Shown: positions 7,586 through 13,409 of the stretch, in pieces | How positions within the stretch are numbered: position 1 is the first letter of the stretch | Layout of the letters: the number at the start of each line of letters is the position of its first letter | Assembly: GCA_009930275.1 (NCBI GenBank) | Contig: RZYP01000046.1 | Coordinates: 1-13,409, forward strand | Length of the DNA: 13,409 nucleotides | Direction of reading: 5' to 3' | Origin: Negativicutes bacterium | GTDB taxonomy: Bacteria > Bacillota_C > Negativicutes > Acidaminococcales > Acidaminococcaceae | Made by a program: the position numbers and the translations under genes | Notes under the pieces: generated by a model | What the model saw: only the letters and a program-made list of their open reading frames with translations | What the model was told of the DNA's origin: nothing | The model's database searches: none

Positions 7586-7917
7586 TCGTTATCATCCTCT
7601 GCTCCTTCTTCGCCAAGAATTTTTGATTTTCTGACCGCCTCACCGAGCTTCTCGGCCAACTTCTCGATGCTGCCCCCGTTCTCCAGGTATTCCTGCATCA
7701 TTAGCCCTACGCGTTGCAGTGTTAGGCCCTTTTCGGCGTGCTTTAATCCACCCCAGAGCAGGATTCGGATGGCGGAAAAGCCGGCAGCCATCGGATTACT
7801 GAGTACATAAAGCAAGGATTTCCCGCCCATGAGCTCCTCCATGTCGGCAGCCGCGTTAATGTCATAACGCAATTTACGCTCCTTGCCGCCAAGCTCTATG
7901 AATACTGCTTCCGTCAT
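7573..7917 (-). CDS. Tail assembly chaperone, short form (lambda G-like)
   Basis: 114 aa zero-frame product that would coat the tape measure protein during tail building. The sequence is mostly helical (MTEAVFIELGGKERKLRYDI, then AAADMEELMGGKSLLYVL) and ends in an acidic tail GEEGAEDDNEGNA. The N-terminal beta-hairpin-like start followed by an INAAADMEE-type helix is typical of Firmicutes-type phage chaperones. The start at 7917 has GGGGA about 8 bases upstream in a 28-base gap after the tail tube gene. A share of ribosomes should continue into the 7579-7262 segment by -1 slippage. Identification rests on gene order, size and the frameshift signal more than on residue motifs. Confidence 0.88.
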   Translation of the reverse strand: MTEAVFIELGGKERKLRYDINAAADMEELMGGKSLLYVLSNPMAAGFSAIRILLWGGLKHAEKGLTLQRVGLMMQEYLENGGSIEKLAEKLGEAVRKSKILGEEGAEDDNEGNA

Positions 7918-7945
7918 TATTTATTCCCCATTTCATTTTCATTAT

Positions 7946-8737
7946 TTAAGCTGCTGGCGCCGCACCTGCTGTCGTATTCGCCGACGTTGAAGCCGCCGTC
8001 AAGCCTGCGCAGGTTCCGTTTGCAATTGCAATGTTCAGCGTACTATCATTGGCTGCCGCTACTAGGGCTGTGAGCTCTACAACTGCGCCATAGCCGCCGA
8101 CACTGAATTTAGAAATAACCGCATTATCTGCGCCGATTGTCTCACGAGCCTTTTGAGCCACGACAGCCGCTGAATCATTCAAGGCTACTGCTACGCTGAT
8201 TGTTTTAGGTGAACCAGTCATGCCGGCTGCAGTAATGATAAAGGTGGCATTGCCAGCTGTTGTAATAGTGCCCTCTACCGTAGCTGTCTCAACCTGTTTA
8301 GTACCATTAACTTCTTCAGGAGCTCCTGCCCCTGCTAATGTAATTTTGTAAGTAGCCACTCCGTCATGCGGAGACTCTTCACTTAAATCCGTAATAGCCG
8401 CATAACCTTGAAATTTAGAACCATCCTTGCGCACGTACCTTACATGTACTAGCTCTCGGTTTGAAAAAACAGAAAGTAACTTTGACCTTCCGGCATCTAT
8501 ACTAAGACCGGAAGCATCCGTAAGCATAACTGCGTCAGCATCAATACTCCAGGACATCATGCCTGGTACGCTGGTTTTCCAAGCTCCAGACTGCTTGTTA
8601 GAGGCATCTATTTGATCTGCGGTGAGGCTTAAAGTTGCACCTCGCTGACCGCCAATTACTGTCCAAACCGGGGTTTCGGTTGTACCCGTATTTACTTTTA
8701 ACAAAAAATCCACACCATCGCTTGGAATTAAAGGCAT
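7946..8737 (-). CDS. Major tail tube protein (TP901-1 family) with extra C-terminal domain
   Basis: 263 aa. Residues 1-140 match the TP901-1/Phage_tail_2 tube fold: RGATLSLTADQIDASNKQSG at 32-51, SVPGMMSWSIDADAV at 56-70, FQGYAAITDLSEESPHD at 109-125 and YKITLAGAGA at 130-139. A linker (EEVNGTKQVE) leads to a second domain at about 150-257, containing GNATFIITAAGMTGSPKTIS and STLNIAIANGTCAGLTAAST, rich in Ala, Thr and Val. This looks like an added beta-rich surface domain, as seen on the tubes of some siphophages. An AAGGAG site lies nine bases before ATG 8737, overlapping the end of the upstream gene. It should be the most abundant tail protein. Confidence 0.9.
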   Translation of the reverse strand: MPLIPSDGVDFLLKVNTGTTETPVWTVIGGQRGATLSLTADQIDASNKQSGAWKTSVPGMMSWSIDADAVMLTDASGLSIDAGRSKLLSVFSNRELVHVRYVRKDGSKFQGYAAITDLSEESPHDGVATYKITLAGAGAPEEVNGTKQVETATVEGTITTAGNATFIITAAGMTGSPKTISVAVALNDSAAVVAQKARETIGADNAVISKFSVGGYGAVVELTALVAAANDSTLNIAIANGTCAGLTAASTSANTTAGAAPAA

Positions 8738-8743
8738 CCATCA

Positions 8744-9136
8744 TCACTCCTTTGTGTCAATTATCATAAATTTAAAACTTATTGTTGCTTCTCGATATGT
8801 CTCGAGACGTTCTATAGAATGGCTGTCTACGCTTGAAAGAACAATCTGCCAGTTCTCGGTAAGATCTAGTGGTTCTTTTTGGACAGAAAAAATAGCGGCA
8901 TCACAAAGCTCAGCCACTTCCTTGTCTCCTTGGTATTCGCTATAAACTTTTATTGTCGCGCTAACTTCCGCACCGTAAAGCGTTTTTGTTGTCCAGTTTT
9001 GCGCGATTGCATCGGTCAGTACAATATAAGGTGCTTTTTTGCCAGCAGGAACATAGTCGTAAACCGGGGTGTTCATTCGGGTTTTCAAACGCTCGTATAG
9101 TGCTTTATTAAGTGGTGACAAAGGCGATCTCTTCAC
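8744..9136 (-). CDS. Tail terminator / tail completion protein, DUF3168
   Basis: 130 aa. The pattern LNKALYERLKTRMNTPVYDYVPAGKKAPYIVL, followed by KTLYGAEVSATIKVYSEYQG and ending in TYREATISFKFMI, is that of DUF3168 proteins, which form the ring capping the head-proximal end of the tail tube. The start codon is GTG at 9136, overlapping the upstream stop (GTGA at 9136-9133), with GAGGTGA a few bases upstream. No in-frame ATG gives a plausible start, because the family motif begins at once. It sits between the gp10-like gene and the tube gene, the normal place for a tail terminator. Confidence 0.88.
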   Translation of the reverse strand: MKRSPLSPLNKALYERLKTRMNTPVYDYVPAGKKAPYIVLTDAIAQNWTTKTLYGAEVSATIKVYSEYQGDKEVAELCDAAIFSVQKEPLDLTENWQIVLSSVDSHSIERLETYREATISFKFMIIDTKE

Positions 9137-9495
9137 CGCTTCACCTCATTTCGAACCGCTTCCTTAATTCTTTCCTGAATTCTAGGCAAAAGCTCTTTGC
9201 GCGTCCTTTCGGCAAAATGTTTCGCCTTAACACCACGCTTAGTGCCATACTCTTGCAGTGGTGCGTGTGGCGCTTTGGCTCTGACCATACGGGATATGCC
9301 ATATTTGCCTTTGCGATTCACGATACTTTTACGCAATAGCCCACTCTTAACCGGCGCCAAAGCTTTTTCACGTCTCTGTATTTCTTTTGCTCCTAGCTCA
9401 GTTTCTTTTTCAATCGCCTGGCTAACATTTGTAGAAATAAGATCGCCAAAGGAAATGCATTTATCAATACCTTCTACCTTAATCAGTGGTCGCAT
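9133..9495 (-). CDS. HK97 gp10-like head-tail protein
   Basis: 120 aa from the chosen start (MRPLIKVEGI). The middle holds the family signature ALAPVKSGLLRKSIV, and the C-terminal part has a HAPLQEYGTKRG segment and a basic helix. This is the HK97-gp10/PF04883 type of small basic protein encoded between the head-tail joining protein and the tail terminator. I chose ATG 9495 because GGGAGG stands nine bases upstream (9510-9505). The in-frame ATG at 9519 would add eight residues (MNAGRWWL) without a ribosome site. The start overlaps the end of the head closure gene by 17 bases. Its molecular role is not well established. Confidence 0.88.
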   Translation of the reverse strand: MRPLIKVEGIDKCISFGDLISTNVSQAIEKETELGAKEIQRREKALAPVKSGLLRKSIVNRKGKYGISRMVRAKAPHAPLQEYGTKRGVKAKHFAERTRKELLPRIQERIKEAVRNEVKR

Positions 9496-9817
9496 CAGCC
9501 ACCACCTCCCGGCATTCAAGTCTTAAATAAGCATGTTTTTCTTCAACGTCGATAGGAGGTCCCAATAGCTCAAATGTGCGGCTACCATATTGAAGCCTGT
9601 CTGTTACAGCAACGTCCTGCCGATAACGAATAGTCACCCGATAAAATACTTCTGGTACTTCCTGTTCATATTCATCGCTTGTTTTAGCGGTCAGCGCAGC
9701 CACCTTCGCCCAAACAGTCGCGCGCGGCAAGTAGGTGACTTCGTAACCTCCCTGGTCATCAGGTACCTTAGTCTCTTCTTGTAGTATAATGCGGCAATTC
9801 ATTTCTCCTGGATTCAT
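9479..9817 (-). CDS. Head closure / head-tail joining protein (SPP1 gp16-like, PF05521)
   Basis: 112 aa from ATG 9817. It has the compact beta-barrel pattern of head-tail joining proteins: NCRIILQEETKVPDDQGGYE near the N-terminus, ATVWAKVAALTAKTSDEYEQ, VTIRYRQDV and DRLQYGSRTFELLGPPIDVE. It closes the portal channel and docks the tail. I prefer ATG 9817, with AGGTGA at 9827-9822 four bases upstream, to GTG 9832, which would add five residues (VVGDA, first residue Met when used as start) and overlap the connector gene. The final 17 bases overlap the gp10-like gene start. Confidence 0.9.
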   Translation of the reverse strand: MNPGEMNCRIILQEETKVPDDQGGYEVTYLPRATVWAKVAALTAKTSDEYEQEVPEVFYRVTIRYRQDVAVTDRLQYGSRTFELLGPPIDVEEKHAYLRLECREVVADATTD

Positions 9818-9825
9818 AGCGTCAC

Positions 9826-10092
9826 CTACCACAAATGAGCACGGTAAGGCGATAGCAAAACATAAACTACATTAGGAATGCTCTCGCCTGCGCGCTCTTC
9901 ATAAAAATGCCCTACCAAAATTAGTAGGGCCTGTTTAACCGGCAGAGGAATTTCTTCAGGTAAAGCACACTGCAGATAATTTTCACAGTGTGCTTTTGCC
10001 GCTAGTAGCAAGCTACCCAGAAGGTTATCCTCGGCACCACTATCAATACGTAAATATTCCTTTACCTCTTCAAGAGTCAATGTTGTGGCCAT
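9826..10092 (-). CDS. gp6-like head-tail connector protein (PF05135)
   Basis: 88 aa, mostly helical. LTLEEVKEYLRIDSGAEDNL is the standard opening of HK97 gp6-like connectors, followed by LLLAAKAHCENYLQ and the conserved PVKQALLILVGHFYEERAGE segment. It forms the ring below the portal. The ATG at 10092 lies four bases after the head-fibre stop with only a weak GGA upstream, so its translation may depend on coupling. Two RNA hairpins lie inside the coding sequence (9996-9962 and 9930-9909). Slightly short but within family range. Confidence 0.9.
   Translation of the reverse strand: MATTLTLEEVKEYLRIDSGAEDNLLGSLLLAAKAHCENYLQCALPEEIPLPVKQALLILVGHFYEERAGESIPNVVYVLLSPYRAHLW
9903..9930 (-). other. 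Intragenic hairpin followed by a short U run, terminator-like
   Basis: On the transcribed strand GCCCTAC (9930-9924) pairs with GTAGGGC (9915-9909), extendable by one G-U and one A-U pair to a 9-bp stem with a 4-base loop. One A and five Us follow (9908-9903). It resembles a weak intrinsic terminator or an attenuator, but it lies inside the gp6-like gene over the conserved ALLILVGHF codons. Full termination here would cut off the tail genes, so any effect must be partial. Confidence 0.4.
9962..9996 (-). repeat. 11-bp perfect inverted repeat inside the gp6-like gene
   Basis: AAAGCACACTG at 9996-9986 (read on the minus strand) pairs perfectly with CAGTGTGCTTT at 9972-9962 across a 13-base loop. 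It lies 31 bases upstream, in the direction of transcription, of the second hairpin at 9930-9909. It covers the KAHCENYLQCAL codons. It has no U run of its own. Function unknown; it may be chance or an RNA processing or attenuation element. Confidence 0.5.
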
Positions 10093-10096
10093 GACT

Positions 10097-10312
10097 TCAT
10101 TCCATCAAGCCAGCAGTTTTGAGTTTAGCTAACAGCGCATTAAAATCTGCCAAAAGCTCAGCAGTGGTCGTTGCCATGCTATCACTCTGAGTGGCTGCGC
10201 GAGTCAGAGTAGCACCATTTATTTTCAGTTGCCCTTCTGCAGTAATTTCAAGTGTGCCGCCAACAACCCATTTATCGCCACCTTGTTCTGCATAATTCTT
10301 AATGTTGCTCAT
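10097..10312 (-). CDS. Head fibre protein (phi29 gp8.5-type, Phage_fiber_2-like)
   Basis: 71 aa. The sequence SNIKNYAEQGGDKWVVGGTL, followed by ITAEGQLKINGATLTRAATQ and a C-terminal helix LADFNALLAKLKTAGLM, is the pattern usually annotated as phage head fibre protein, a capsid decoration seen in phages of Firmicutes. I place the start at ATG 10312 because AGGTGA (10323-10318) stands five bases upstream and overlaps the capsid stop codon. The in-frame GTG at 10321 would add three residues and lacks a site. The gene directly follows the capsid gene, fitting a decoration protein made with it. The family name is from memory of the pattern. Confidence 0.75.
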   Translation of the reverse strand: MSNIKNYAEQGGDKWVVGGTLEITAEGQLKINGATLTRAATQSDSMATTTAELLADFNALLAKLKTAGLME

Positions 10313-10321
10313 ATAGTTCAC

Positions 10322-11518
10322 CTACGCCTTCATCTGCAGGACTTTAATTGCTTCTGCCAAAATTAATTTCCCGTCCACCCTTTGTGTTGCTTTAAACCCT
10401 ACCTGACCAGTTGCGGCGTAAAGCTCATTTAATCTTTGGAAAGCACGTCCTTGACGATCTGCTACCCAATAATAACTAAAATCTCCGAAAGCAATAGTCT
10501 TTGCCGCAGACCCGATAACCGGCACATATGCTGATGTCTTAAGCGGCCTGTTTAGAAGCGTATCAGGTTGGCCGGCAGTAACAGAAGGCTGCCAAAGGTA
10601 CTGGCCATTGCCGTCCTTAAGCTTGCGGATGTTCTTAATTGTGGCATCATTTGTGACAAACACTGCATTTTTGCGGTATGGCGATTTCAAGGAATAGAAA
10701 AGGTCCATAAGCTCATCCATTGTTATTGCTGAAGCACTGGCTGCTGTAACGCCTACGCCCGCACCACCTGTGGCATTAAAAATGCCTGTCGGTTTTCCAG
10801 TTCCGTCGCCTACAAAGAAGGCTTCCTCCTCTTTTGCTCCAATGCGTCTGGCAAACTCTTTTGCAATGTATTGTTCCAAATTAAAAACACTGTCGTTTAA
10901 GAGTTCCTCGGAAACCTTAATCATTGTTGCCAGTTTGTACGCTCCGATAGAAACTTGCCCAAATGCATCATCAGATTCCGGTATTACTCCTTCCTCATCA
11001 ACCCAAGAAGCGCTTCCTTTAGATGCAACAACAGGTATTTTTTTGTCTCCTGATGATGTCATAATGACATTAGCAAGCTGTCTGAAAACATTCTCTTCCT
11101 GCAATGCTTCGATAAGTGTACGTTCAAACTCATCAGGAACCAAATAGCCACCTTCGCTGTCGGTGCCTACTTGCAAGGCATTCTGTATTTCATAGCTATT
11201 TTTATTTTTCATTGCTTTCCAAAAAGCTGCTTTGTATTCATCCGACGCACGTCCAGTTTTTTCTGCGCCATTATATTGATTGGGTTTATTTGTTATTGCC
11301 GCTGTCGTTGGCTTAGAAAGCTCAAGATCTAAAGCAGCCTGCCTTTCCAAACGATCTATTTCTTTACCCAAACTTAAAACATCCGCCTCCATTTTTTCAT
11401 AGATTGCAGTATCTTCAGCGGATAAGAGATCATTTTCGTTTCTCCTGGAATCTAAAAAAGCTTTGGTGTCCTCCCAAAGCTTCGCACGTTTCTCTCGTAG
11501 TTCTAATATTTTATTCAT
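10322..11518 (-). CDS. Major capsid protein, HK97 fold
   Basis: 398 aa. Residues 1 to about 68 are a charged helical delta domain (MNKILELREKRAKLWEDTKA onward), followed by a flexible stretch to about 110 and then the shell domain, opening with VGTDSEGGYLVPDEFERTLI at 118-137. Later family marks include SASWVDEEG, ATMIKVSEELLNDS, FVGDGTGKPTGI and the C-terminal ILAEAIKVLQMK. No separate scaffold gene is present, so the delta domain should serve as scaffold and be removed by the neighbouring ClpP-type protease. The start ATG 11518 is chosen over 11539 because GGAGG at 11530-11526 lies seven bases upstream and the MNKILELREKR opening is the usual one. Confidence 0.96.
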   Translation of the reverse strand: MNKILELREKRAKLWEDTKAFLDSRRNENDLLSAEDTAIYEKMEADVLSLGKEIDRLERQAALDLELSKPTTAAITNKPNQYNGAEKTGRASDEYKAAFWKAMKNKNSYEIQNALQVGTDSEGGYLVPDEFERTLIEALQEENVFRQLANVIMTSSGDKKIPVVASKGSASWVDEEGVIPESDDAFGQVSIGAYKLATMIKVSEELLNDSVFNLEQYIAKEFARRIGAKEEEAFFVGDGTGKPTGIFNATGGAGVGVTAASASAITMDELMDLFYSLKSPYRKNAVFVTNDATIKNIRKLKDGNGQYLWQPSVTAGQPDTLLNRPLKTSAYVPVIGSAAKTIAFGDFSYYWVADRQGRAFQRLNELYAATGQVGFKATQRVDGKLILAEAIKVLQMKA

Positions 11519-11525
11519 ATCTAAT

Positions 11526-11530
11526 CCTCC
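11526..11530 (-). promoter_or_regulatory. Ribosome binding site deciding the capsid start
   Basis: Perfect GGAGG, with seven bases to ATG 11518. It lies inside the 7-codon stretch that the longer reading from ATG 11539 would translate, so it argues for the shorter capsid protein. The longer start overlaps the protease stop (ATGA) but has no comparable site. Confidence 0.85.
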
Positions 11531-11535
11531 ATTTT

Positions 11536-12228
11536 TCATTTTAAAAGTTTTAATCTTGCCAATAAATCTTTATGAGGGGTTCCCAGCGTAGAGGTATTAT
11601 GCATAACTTTTTCTTTGTTTAATTTTTTGGTAAAAGTATTAACGACGGATAAACGGTCAAAAATAAAACCCTCTGCTGCAGCCTGTGTTTCAGGTGCATA
11701 GAGGATTTTATCCGCAAAACCAAGTTCTACTGCTTTTTGTGCGCTAAACCAAGTTTCGGCGTCCATCATATTTGAAATTTTACTGCGGGGTAAACCGGTC
11801 CGCTGTTCATAGGCATTGATGATACTTTCCTTCACCTCGCTTAATAGCTTAATACCATCCTGAAGGTCGGAAGCTTCGCCAAAAATAACTGTAGCCGGAT
11901 TGTGAATCATCATCATAGCAACTGGCGACATGACAATTTCGTCACCCGCCATAGCGATAACAGATGCCGCGCTAGCTGCAAGTCCATCTATTTTTACCGT
12001 TACCATGCCTTTGTACTCTTTTAGCATCGTATAAATTTGGCTGGCTGCAAAAACATCACCGCCTGGCGAATTCAGCCAGACTTCAATATCACCTTCGTTT
12101 GCTGTAAGCTCGTTTTTAAACTTTTTCGGCGTAATATCGTCCTCGAACCAACTGTCTTGAGCAATGTACCCGTCTAAATACAGCGTACTGCCAGCTTCGT
12201 TCTTTACCCAGTTCCAAAATTTTCTCAT
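11536..12228 (-). CDS. ClpP-type prohead maturation protease (S14)
   Basis: 230 aa serine protease of the ClpP fold, expected to process the capsid delta domain in the prohead. It has NSPGGDVFAASQIYTML at 53-69 (oxyanion loop), nucleophile Ser86 in DGLAASAASVIAMAG, His109 in MMMIHNP, and an acidic residue near MMDAETWFSAQKAVELGFAD (Asp156 or Glu158). The C-terminal tail (MHNTSTLG to LLARLKLLK) extends past the ClpP core, as in other phage proteases. The start ATG 12228 overlaps the portal stop (ATGA) with GGAGGGGAG just upstream. Neighbours portal and capsid make the prohead role secure compared with housekeeping ClpP. Confidence 0.95.
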   Translation of the reverse strand: MRKFWNWVKNEAGSTLYLDGYIAQDSWFEDDITPKKFKNELTANEGDIEVWLNSPGGDVFAASQIYTMLKEYKGMVTVKIDGLAASAASVIAMAGDEIVMSPVAMMMIHNPATVIFGEASDLQDGIKLLSEVKESIINAYEQRTGLPRSKISNMMDAETWFSAQKAVELGFADKILYAPETQAAAEGFIFDRLSVVNTFTKKLNKEKVMHNTSTLGTPHKDLLARLKLLK

Positions 12229-13409
12229 TTACTCCCCTCCGTTTGATTTATATTGTTTTTGGCAAATAACCCTGCATCAGCTAATTTGGTCATATTACCA
12301 TTAATAAGGTATAGATCCCCTCCAAGCTCTGCCGGTACTCTATTCATATTTTCCAGTTCTCGGATATCATTAGCCGACAGCCAACCGTTTTGCCTGCCGA
12401 CAGCATAGCCGTTCATGCGGCTTCCATAGTCACCTCGCAAAAGACCGTCTACATTGAATTTCACAAAGTATTGGCGTTTTTCACTCTCACTAAATAAGGC
12501 GCGTTGCACGGCCTGTTCCCACCTGACTACCCATGGGTCCAAGGTATACATGACAAATTCCAGTGACTGCTGTTCTATATTGGAAAAGCTGGATTTTTCC
12601 AAGTCGCCGACCATGTGCGGAGGAATGCGAAAAATACGGGCAATTTCATTAATTTGAAATTTGCGTGTTTCCAAAAACTGTGCCTGTTCCGGCGGGATGC
12701 CTATGCTTTGAAACTTCATGCCTTCTTCAAGTACGGCAACTCTATGCGCATTGCTGCTGCCTTGGTAAACGGCATTCCAGCTTTCACGAATGCGCGCAGG
12801 GTCCTTGACTACTCCTGGGTGTTCTAATACGCCGCCTGGATTAGCACCATTGGCGAAAAATTTGGCGCCATATTCTTCAGTTGCAATAGCCATACCAATG
12901 GCATTTTTTGCCATGGCAATCGGCGAATAGCCAATAAGGCCATCAAAACCAAGCCCCGGAATATGAAGAACTTCGTATCGGCTTAAATAATAGGTTTGCC
13001 CGTCCTTTTCATACTGGTAATAAAGCTGGCCCTGGTTATTTCGATTAACGACCATTTTATTAGGCAGCAGAGGGTACAATCCTATAACTCGCCCTCGACC
13101 ATCTCTAATGATTTGTGCATAGGCATTGCCCCATAATAAAAGATGACCCATAAGTGTTTCACGAAACACGAATGAAGTCATCTCAGGGTTTGGCTCGCTG
13201 TGGAGTAAATGATATATTGGATGGTCTATCGCCTTTTCTTTACCGTTTAACGTATACGAATAGGTATGAAATGGCAAAGAAGCAATTGTTTCACTTAGCA
13301 CCCTCACGCAGGCATAAACTATTGCTGTCTGCAGTGCAGTCCTCTCATTAACCGTTTTCCCGCTGGAGCTTAAGCCGAAGAAAAAACTGTAAGCACTGCT
13401 CCAGAAGCT
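12225..13409 (-). CDS. Phage portal protein, HK97 family, N-terminus missing
   Basis: The frame is open to the right edge: 394 residues are present and the true start is outside. I read the edge as SFWSSAYSFFFGLSSSGKTV, then NERTALQTAIVYACVRVLSE; the latter is the family's conserved opening, so the GTG at 13307 is an internal valine, not the start. Further marks are LLWGNAYAQIIRD, EVLHIPGLGFDGLIGYSPI, AKFFANGANPGG, IPPEQAQFLETRKFQINEIA, RIFRIPPHMVGD and SFSNIEQQSLEFV. It forms the ring at the capsid vertex through which DNA is packaged and released; the terminase should lie upstream. It ends in an ATGA overlap with the protease. Confidence 0.96.
   Translation of the reverse strand, partial: SFWSSAYSFFFGLSSSGKTVNERTALQTAIVYACVRVLSETIASLPFHTYSYTLNGKEKAIDHPIYHLLHSEPNPEMTSFVFRETLMGHLLLWGNAYAQIIRDGRGRVIGLYPLLPNKMVVNRNNQGQLYYQYEKDGQTYYLSRYEVLHIPGLGFDGLIGYSPIAMAKNAIGMAIATEEYGAKFFANGANPGGVLEHPGVVKDPARIRESWNAVYQGSSNAHRVAVLEEGMKFQSIGIPPEQAQFLETRKFQINEIARIFRIPPHMVGDLEKSSFSNIEQQSLEFVMYTLDPWVVRWEQAVQRALFSESEKRQYFVKFNVDGLLRGDYGSRMNGYAVGRQNGWLSANDIRELENMNRVPAELGGDLYLINGNMTKLADAGLFAKNNINQTEGSK

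Noticed and set aside
7452..7643. Minus-strand open frame of 63 codons overlapping the chaperone frameshift site
   Set aside because: It is in the third frame, not the -1 frame used by the downstream chaperone segment. It has no family pattern and no fit to the slippery heptamer.
9903..9930. True intrinsic terminator ending the head operon
   Set aside because: It lies inside a conserved coding segment with tail genes downstream and no new promoter visible, and the U run is only five long. It is kept only as a possible attenuator.
12225..13307. Portal gene starting at GTG 13307
   Set aside because: The frame stays open to the window edge and the upstream codons spell the conserved TALQTAIVYAC portal opening, so 13307 is internal.
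1..13409. CRISPR array, tRNA, insertion sequence, defence or toxin-antitoxin genes
   Set aside because: No spaced repeat series, tRNA cloverleaf, transposase motif or cargo gene was found. The whole window is filled by virion structure genes.

Overview
The window is one uninterrupted stretch of tailed-phage or prophage late genes. All are on the minus strand and read from right to left. The order is the classical siphophage head-then-tail order: portal (cut by the right edge), ClpP-type prohead protease, HK97-fold major capsid protein, small head-fibre protein, gp6-like connector, head closure protein, gp10-like protein, tail terminator, tail tube, tail assembly chaperones, tape measure protein, then a tail-tip module cut by the left edge. 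No host gene, integrase, lysis gene, RNA gene, CRISPR array or insertion sequence is visible. The terminase should lie just beyond the right edge and the rest of the tail-tip protein beyond the left edge. No gap between genes exceeds about 30 bases, and several junctions are ATGA or GTGA stop/start overlaps, so the block looks like a single translationally coupled late operon.

Head region (13409-9479): the portal, protease and capsid are of the HK97 type. The capsid protein has an N-terminal helical delta domain that would act as built-in scaffold and be removed by the adjacent protease. It is followed by a phi29-type head-fibre protein and the head-tail connector genes. The gp6-like gene contains two RNA hairpins on the transcribed strand, the second followed by five Us.

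Tail region (9495-4543): the gp10-like protein, tail terminator, tube with an extra C-terminal domain, chaperone pair and a 904-residue tape measure protein. The chaperone pair carries a clear -1 programmed frameshift signal: slippery GGGAAAC, a 6-nt spacer holding the zero-frame stop, and an 11-bp stem with one bulge. It would make a short (114 aa) and a long (218 aa) chaperone.

Tail-tip region (4546-1): DUF2460, DUF2163 and NlpC/P60 proteins and a tail-tip protein with the FGNRVPN motif. This is the gp12-gp13-gp14-gp15 order of the Rhodobacter gene transfer agent and related phages. A 485-residue LamG-like protein, probably a surface-binding accessory, is inserted between DUF2460 and DUF2163.

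Host: strong Shine-Dalgarno sites (GGAGG, GGGGGA, AGGTGA), moderate GC by eye and the Firmicutes-like head module suggest Bacillota. The tail tip is of a kind best known from phages of Gram-negative cells, so a diderm Firmicute (Negativicutes such as the Sporomusa/Pelosinus group) is a reasonable but unproven guess. I see no wholly new system; the frameshift signal, the LamG insertion, the tube decoration domain and the paired hairpins are the parts worth checking.
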